Assembly: GCA_024235615.1 (NCBI GenBank)
Contig: JACKMB010000005.1
Location: forward strand, 124,001-188,000
Length of the DNA stretch: 64,000 nucleotides
Direction: 5' to 3'
From: Thauera sp.
GTDB lineage: Bacteria > Pseudomonadota > Gammaproteobacteria > Burkholderiales > Rhodocyclaceae
This document shows positions 59,453 to 64,000 of this stretch, in pieces. The notes under the pieces are model-generated. The model was not told the origin of the DNA, ran no database searches, and worked only from the letters and a program-made list of their open reading frames with translations. A program made the translations under genes and the position numbers. Position 1 is the stretch's first letter, and every line of letters begins with the position of its first letter.

Positions 59453-61261
59453 ATGTCCTCCACCCACGCCGCAACCCTCCCCAAGCAGCCCCACCGCCGT
59501 CCGCCCCATCGCGACGGCGGGCGGCGCTTCCTGCTGCTGGCGGGGGGCTACTGGAACTGCGAGCGCAAGTGGCAGGTGCGTGCGACGGTGCTGGCGCTGA
59601 TCCTGCTCACCATGGCGCAGGTGGGACTGGCGATCTGGGTGAGCTACTGGAACCGCGACCTCTTCGACGCCCTGGAGGATCGCGCGCTGTCCGAGCTGCT
59701 GCAGCTGGTGGGGGTCTTCGTGCTGATCTTCGCCCTCACCATGGGGGTGACCGCGCTGCACATGCACGTCAAGCGCCGGCTGCAGCTCGACTGGCGGCGC
59801 TGGCTCACCGACCTGCTGCTCGAGCACTGGCTGGCGCACGGCCACCTCTACCGCCTGCAATTCACCGCCGGCGAGCACGACAACCCGGACGGCCGCATCG
59901 CCGAGGACATCCGCATCGCCACCGACGTGGCGGTCTCGCTCGCCCACTCGCTGCTGTTCGCGCTGCTGATCCTGGGCAGCTTCATCGACATCCTGCTGAG
60001 CGTGTCGGGCAGCGCGCCGCTGCCGGGGACCTCGATCGCGGTGCACGGCTACATGGTGCTCGCCGCCTTCCTGTACGCGGGCGTGGGCACGGCGCTCGGG
60101 CTCATGCTCGGCCGCCCGCTGATCCGCGCCACCAACCGCCTGCAGACCGTCGAGGCCAACCTGCGCTTCGGCCTGGCGCGGGCGCGCGAGCACGCCGAGC
60201 CGATCGCGATGATGCACGGAGAGCCGCACGAGCGCCGCGAGGCGGCGCGCCTGTTCGACGATGTCGGGCGGGGCTGGAACCGGCAGACCCTGGCCTACCT
60301 CGGCATCGTGTCCTTCTCCACCGGCTACGGCACCCTGCTGCCGGTGTTCCCGATCCTGATCGCGGCGCCGCAATACATCGCCGGCGCGATGACGCTGGGC
60401 GTGCTGATGCAGGCGGCGCAGGCCTTCCAGCGCCTGACCACGGCGCTGTCCTGGCCGATCGACAACCTCGGCGAGCTCGCACGCTGCCGCGCCTCGATCG
60501 ACCGCGTCGCCAGTCTGTACGAGGACATGCTCGCGCTCGAACGCGCGGAGGCACACAGCCGTGGCCGCGAGCGCATCGCGGTGTGCGCCTCGCCCCACCC
60601 CGAACTCGAGCTGCGCCGGCTGCGCCTGCAGACCCCGGCGGGCGAGCTCCTGCTCGACGACTTCGACCTGCGCGTGCGCCGCGGCGAACGCGTGCTGATC
60701 TGCGGCGATCCAGCGGTCACGATCAGCCTGTTCAAGGCGGTCGCCGGGCTGTGGCCCTGGGGCAGCGGCGAGGTGCGCCTGCCGGCCGGGCGCGACCTGA
60801 TGTTCGTGCCGCGTCAGCCCTTCCTGCTCGCGGGCGGCCTGCGCATGGTGCTGAGCTACCCCGACGACGCCGATCGCCACCCCGACGCCGTGCTCGAGCG
60901 TGCGCTCGAATGCGCCGGCATCGCGTGGCTGGCGCCCAAGCTCGACACTCAGGAAGACTGGGGGCGCGAGCTGCCGCTGCGCATCCAGCAGCGCCTGGGC
61001 CTCGCGCGCGTGTTCCTGCACCAGCCGGCGTGGATCTTCATCGAGGAGGCCACCGACGCGCTCGCGCCCAAGGAAGAGGTCGACTCCCTGGAGCTGCTGC
61101 ACCACGAGCTGCCGAGCTCGACCCTGCTGGTGATCAGCCGGCGCGCGCGCCAGAACCATTTCTTCGAGCGCCGGCTGCTGCTGGAGCGCCCGCGCACGGG
61201 CGTGCAGCCGCCGGCCGCACAAGCGGCGCGACCGGCGGAAGGCTCGCTACCCGAAGCGTGA
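59453..61261 (+). CDS. SbmA/YddA-type ABC transporter fusion with degenerate ATPase domain
   Basis: The 602-residue protein starts ATG 59453. Residues 1-400 are the membrane domain shared by SbmA, BacA and YddA (WYWNCERKWQ-like start, DWRRWLTDLLLEHWLAHG, EHDNPDGRIAEDIRI, about six helices). Residues 400-585 align with the nucleotide-binding domain, but the key motifs are lost: Walker A reads CGDPAVTISLFKAVAG, where the Lys position is I424; the signature is LPLRIQQRLGLARVFL instead of LSGGQ-type; the Walker B Asp is E531 (IFIEEATDALAP); and the H-loop His is Arg (VISRRAR). The frame is otherwise clean, with no frameshift. It probably cannot hydrolyse ATP. The 3' end overlaps the convergent GH5 gene by 15 bases. 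Confidence 0.85.
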   Translation: MSSTHAATLPKQPHRRPPHRDGGRRFLLLAGGYWNCERKWQVRATVLALILLTMAQVGLAIWVSYWNRDLFDALEDRALSELLQLVGVFVLIFALTMGVTALHMHVKRRLQLDWRRWLTDLLLEHWLAHGHLYRLQFTAGEHDNPDGRIAEDIRIATDVAVSLAHSLLFALLILGSFIDILLSVSGSAPLPGTSIAVHGYMVLAAFLYAGVGTALGLMLGRPLIRATNRLQTVEANLRFGLARAREHAEPIAMMHGEPHERREAARLFDDVGRGWNRQTLAYLGIVSFSTGYGTLLPVFPILIAAPQYIAGAMTLGVLMQAAQAFQRLTTALSWPIDNLGELARCRASIDRVASLYEDMLALERAEAHSRGRERIAVCASPHPELELRRLRLQTPAGELLLDDFDLRVRRGERVLICGDPAVTISLFKAVAGLWPWGSGEVRLPAGRDLMFVPRQPFLLAGGLRMVLSYPDDADRHPDAVLERALECAGIAWLAPKLDTQEDWGRELPLRIQQRLGLARVFLHQPAWIFIEEATDALAPKEEVDSLELLHHELPSSTLLVISRRARQNHFFERRLLLERPRTGVQPPAAQAARPAEGSLPEA

Positions 61262-62353
61262 GGGCAGCCAGCCGCGCTCCACGCACTCGCGGAAGCACCA
61301 CGCCGGCGTGGTCTCGGTCTTGTAGCTCCAGAAGAACCAGCCCGCCAGGCGCTCGAAGGTCATCAGCTGGCTGTCGCCGTAGGCGCGGCTGGCGACGTCC
61401 TGCTGGAAGTCGTCCATGTGCTCGAGGGCGTGGTTGAACGGCCCCTCGGCCCACAGCGACACCACCTTCAGGTCCAGCCCCAGGCTCCACTCGCCGCACA
61501 CCGCCGGCAGGCCGAGCTCGGCGTTGATCGCGTCGGCCTCCTCGCGCCAGTCCACCGCCGCCTTGCGGATGTGGCCGTGGATGTCCATGTCGATGTCGCC
61601 GCGCTCGAAGCACTGGTAGCGGTGGTAGTCGAACACCACGTTGCGGAAGGCCGGCGCCTGCATGAAGCCGAGGTACTCGCGGAAGCTGCGGAAGCCGTCG
61701 TGGAACACCACCGCCACCGTCTCCGGTGCGCAGTGCTTGCGGATGCGCGCGTAGGCCTCGAGATAGTAGGCCTTCAGGTAGTCGGTGGGCACGTCCCAGC
61801 GCGGCTCGTTGAGCAGCTCGATGCCGTGCAGCGCAGGATGCGCGTGGTAGCGCTCCGCCAGGCGCTCGAGCACCGAGAGCGAGTGCTCGAGATACTCCTT
61901 CCTGGTGTGCCACTCCACCACGTCCTTGATGCCGCCGTTGTCGAAGCCGTTCTGGCAGCCGGGCGCGGCGTGCAGGTCGATGATCACCGCGAGGCCGAGC
62001 TCCCGCGCCCAGTCGAGCGCGCGGTCGAGCACCTCGATGCCGCCGGTCACGAAGGGGTGGCGGTGGGCGCCGTACTTGGGGTGGTAGGGGTAGTCGGGGC
62101 CGAAGATCCAGTGCCCGATCGGGATGCGCACCGCGTTGAGGCCGCGCGCGGCGATCCAGGCGAAGTCCTCGCGGGTGACGAAGCTGTCCCAGTGCCGGCG
62201 CAGGCGCTCGGTGGCGGCGGGGCCGAGCTCGGCGCACCAGGTGGTCTCGTCGGTCGCCTCCAGGCCCTCGAACAGGCTGGGCACCATCCACTTCTCCAGC
62301 AGCAGCCAGCTACCCAGGTTTACCCCGCGCAGCTTGGTACGCGTCGTTTCCAC
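61247..62353 (-). CDS. GH5-family glycoside hydrolase (exo-1,3-beta-glucanase-like)
   Basis: The 368-residue protein starts with GTG (62351-62353), with a strong GGGGAGG 5 bases upstream. It has no signal peptide, so it appears cytoplasmic. GH5 features are GVNLGSWLLLEKWM, GLNAVRIPIGHWIFG, the acid/base Glu in LLNEPRWDVP near residue 183 and the nucleophile Glu in VCGEWSLG near residue 288. The closest resemblance by motif is the fungal exo-1,3-beta-glucanase (GH5_9) type. The substrate is unknown. The gene stands alone with no other sugar genes. Confidence 0.85.
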   Translation of the reverse strand: METTRTKLRGVNLGSWLLLEKWMVPSLFEGLEATDETTWCAELGPAATERLRRHWDSFVTREDFAWIAARGLNAVRIPIGHWIFGPDYPYHPKYGAHRHPFVTGGIEVLDRALDWARELGLAVIIDLHAAPGCQNGFDNGGIKDVVEWHTRKEYLEHSLSVLERLAERYHAHPALHGIELLNEPRWDVPTDYLKAYYLEAYARIRKHCAPETVAVVFHDGFRSFREYLGFMQAPAFRNVVFDYHRYQCFERGDIDMDIHGHIRKAAVDWREEADAINAELGLPAVCGEWSLGLDLKVVSLWAEGPFNHALEHMDDFQQDVASRAYGDSQLMTFERLAGWFFWSYKTETTPAWCFRECVERGWLPSRFG

Positions 62354-62475
62354 GAGAACCTCCCCTGCCCGGATCGGGCGTAATGGACATGGCTCATTCT
62401 GGCAGCCAATCGCCCCCGGCGACCGTGAAAAAGCTCGCGCCCCGCCGCACCCCCGCCGAATGCGTCACGGCCCTG

Positions 62476-62499
62476 TTCGCGCCTGCCGGCGCTCCTGCA
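62476..62499. repeat. REP-like palindrome, GCCTGCCGGC core
   Basis: One inverted copy (TTCGCGCCTGCCGGCGCTCC...) lies between the divergent GH5 and yejK genes. It is identical in core to the copies at 63.8-63.9 kb. Confidence 0.7.
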
Positions 62500-62589
62500 T
62501 AGCACCCACTCGTGGTGTCGGATTGGGGAAGCGACGCCCCCGTGCACGTGGCAGAATCGCGCCCCCGCTTCCCTGCCCGAGTCCGCCCC

Positions 62590-63606
62590 ATGCGCACCGT
62601 CGAACACGTCGTCACCCACCTGATCGTCCACGCCCTGGTGCGCGAGCCCGGCACGCCCTCGCGCCTGGTGCTGCGCGAGGCGCCGTGCGCGCTCGACGCC
62701 GCGGCGTTGCGCCTGGCCGAGCGCCTGTGCGCGCAGTACGAGAGCCGCAACGCCAAGGGCTTCGGTCGCTTCGAGGATGACGAGGAGAGCTACCCGCTCG
62801 CACGCTGGCTGCGCGAGCACCAGGTCGACGAGACCCTCGACTTCACCACCCTGTCGCGCCAGCTCGCCGAGCGCGTGCAGGCCATCGCCGACGAGGAGGA
62901 GCTCGAGGACGGCGGCCACCTGGTGCTCGCGCGCATCCGCGAGGGCGATGGCGACAGCCTGTGGGTGGCCCTGCTCGGCAGCGCCGAGGGCGTCGCGATC
63001 GGCGGCAGCCTGGAGCCGCTCGACTGCACCCACGTGGATTTCTCCGCGCTGCACGCCGCCGGCCGGGTCGACCTCGCCGGCTGGCGGCGCGGCGACGAGC
63101 GCTACCTCGGCTTCCTGCGCGGCCGCGGCAAGGGCGGCGCCTGGTTCAAGCGCGTGCTCGGCTGCAGCGATGTGATGGTGGCGCTGCAGGAGACCAAGAA
63201 GCTGGTTGCCACCCTCGACCGCTTCGTCGACACCGAGCGCCTCGCCCCGGCCACCCGCGACGCCGTGCTCGAACGCGCCCACGACTACCTCGACACCCTC
63301 GGCGAGGCCGGCGCGCCGGTGGTCTTCGAGGAGCTCGCGCGCGAGGTCTTCCCCGAGCAGCCCGAGCGCCTGGACGCGCTGCTCAAGGCCGCGGAGACGA
63401 GGATCGCGCCCGGCTTCGTGCCCAACCGCCGCGCCATCCGCCCGCTGGTGCGCTTCAGCGCCAGCGCGGAGAACTGGAAGCTGGAGTTCGAGCGCAGCGG
63501 CCTGCACTCCGGCGCGGTGCACTACGACCGCGCCACCGACACCCTGGTGCTGTCGGGCGTGCCGGACTACCTCAAGCGCATGCTGGACGAGGAAGACAAG
63601 GGCTGA
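62590..63606 (+). CDS. yejK: Nucleoid-associated protein YejK
   Basis: From ATG 62590 the protein has 338 residues, matching YejK/NdpA (335 in E. coli). The nucleoid-protein family features are FVDTERLAPATRDAVLERAHDYL, APVVFEELAREVFPEQPE and FVPNRRAIRPLVRFSASAENWKLEFER near the C-terminus. The role of the family is poorly known. The upstream frame of 26 codons is a leader with no conserved residues. Confidence 0.93.
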   Translation: MRTVEHVVTHLIVHALVREPGTPSRLVLREAPCALDAAALRLAERLCAQYESRNAKGFGRFEDDEESYPLARWLREHQVDETLDFTTLSRQLAERVQAIADEEELEDGGHLVLARIREGDGDSLWVALLGSAEGVAIGGSLEPLDCTHVDFSALHAAGRVDLAGWRRGDERYLGFLRGRGKGGAWFKRVLGCSDVMVALQETKKLVATLDRFVDTERLAPATRDAVLERAHDYLDTLGEAGAPVVFEELAREVFPEQPERLDALLKAAETRIAPGFVPNRRAIRPLVRFSASAENWKLEFERSGLHSGAVHYDRATDTLVLSGVPDYLKRMLDEEDKG

Positions 63607-63687
63607 GAAGACGGCCGCGAGCTCGTCTGCGCCGGCCGGTTGCCACCCTCCGCCGGGCGGAACCGCCTGCGCCGCTTCACCACCGAA

Positions 63688-63982
63688 TTCGCGGCTGCCG
63701 CCGCTCCTGCATCCACCCCCACCCCGGCGACGTTTCTCCTTAGGAGCGCCGGCAGGCGCACCCCCTCCGAAAACGCAACGCCTCATGTAGGAGCGCCGGC
63801 AGGCGCGAACCAACCTCTCCGAAGACGTAACGCTTCATGTAGGAATGCCGGCAGGCGCCAATCGGGCGCTGCAGCCGCCGCCGGCGTGGCCGCATGTCGG
63901 CAAGGCCGCATTCGCGCCTGCCGGCGCTCCTACAGGAACCGGCGCGGCTCCGATCTGCATGCGAAGCGCCGGCAGGCGCGAA
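63688..63982. repeat. Array of at least six REP-like palindromes
   Basis: Copies lie at 63688-63711 (inverted, GGCTGCCGCC core), 63740-63760, 63786-63810, 63838-63862 (all direct, GCCGGCAGGC core), 63911-63934 (inverted) and a decayed copy at 63962-63982. Two direct copies sit in a 52-base tandem repeat (units starting near 63765 and 63817). The array fills all the sequence after yejK; no gene was found there. Confidence 0.8.
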
Positions 63983-64000
63983 CTGCAGGAGACCCGCCCC

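Noticed and set aside
63688-64000. Possible CRISPR array
   Set aside because: Repeats occur in both orientations with irregular spacing and sequence drift, and there is no cas gene or leader; they fit REP elements.

Overview
The window looks like chromosomal DNA from a high-GC betaproteobacterium of the Rhodocyclales, most like Thauera/Azoarcus (family level likely, genus an inference). The basis is gene content and order: mlaFEDACB - ABC exporter - bolA - murA - his operon - HIT - tatABC, glyQS-gmhB-plsC, miaB-phoH-ybeY-corC-lnt, a PHA phasin, short-form HisG, and dense back-to-back coding with heavily G/C-ending codons. No phage, insertion sequence, integrase, CRISPR array or resistance gene was seen. 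About 95 percent of the window is coding, and most genes are ordinary housekeeping genes.

Layout. 1-7.2 kb (minus strand): gph (partial), rpe, a GAF-containing GspE/PilB ATPase, a metallo-beta-lactamase-fold hydrolase, an FHA protein, sucD and sucC. 7.6-11.4 kb: a FimV-like protein (+), a Nif3-family protein (-) and a DegS/DegQ-type periplasmic protease (+). 11.4-17.0 kb (-): tatA, tatB, tatC preceded by HIT, hisE, hisI, hisF, hisA, hisH, hisB. 17.2-22.3 kb: hisC in inverted orientation (+), then a polyamine ABC transporter operon potF-potG-potH-potI (-). Together these split hisB from hisD. 22.4-24.4 kb (-): hisD, hisG; then rnk (+). 25.2-32.3 kb (-): the Mla phospholipid-transport operon mlaF-E-D-A-C-B running into an ABC-2 exporter pair, a BolA/IbaG protein and murA.

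32.5-41.7 kb (+): a compact MSHA/type IV pilus-like operon: secretin, PilB-type ATPase, GspF-type platform protein, a large single-pass protein, a GspK/PilX-like protein and two pseudopilins. 41.8-46.8 kb: a KefB/C-type antiporter (-), then kdsD-lptC-lptA-enoyl-CoA hydratase (+). 47.1-58.8 kb: a phasin with a consensus sigma-70 promoter (+), then on the minus strand PCD/PhhB, plsC, gmhB, glyS, glyQ, lnt, corC, an N-terminally extended ybeY, phoH, miaB and a hypothetical gene. 59.0-64 kb: a tRNA with CAT anticodon (+), an SbmA/YddA-type ABC protein whose nucleotide-binding domain has lost its key motifs (+), a GH5 glucanase-like gene (-), a YejK nucleoid protein (+) and a run of REP-like palindromes.

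The features most worth a second look are: the ABC protein with a dead ATPase domain; the split and inverted histidine locus; the small pilus/secretion operon with two proteins sharing an LPCP...LPWR motif; the REP-like palindromes in three intergenic regions; the NKT-repeat extension of YbeY; the palindrome inside the phasin promoter; and hairpins placed between tatA and tatB, ahead of kefC and ahead of rnk.
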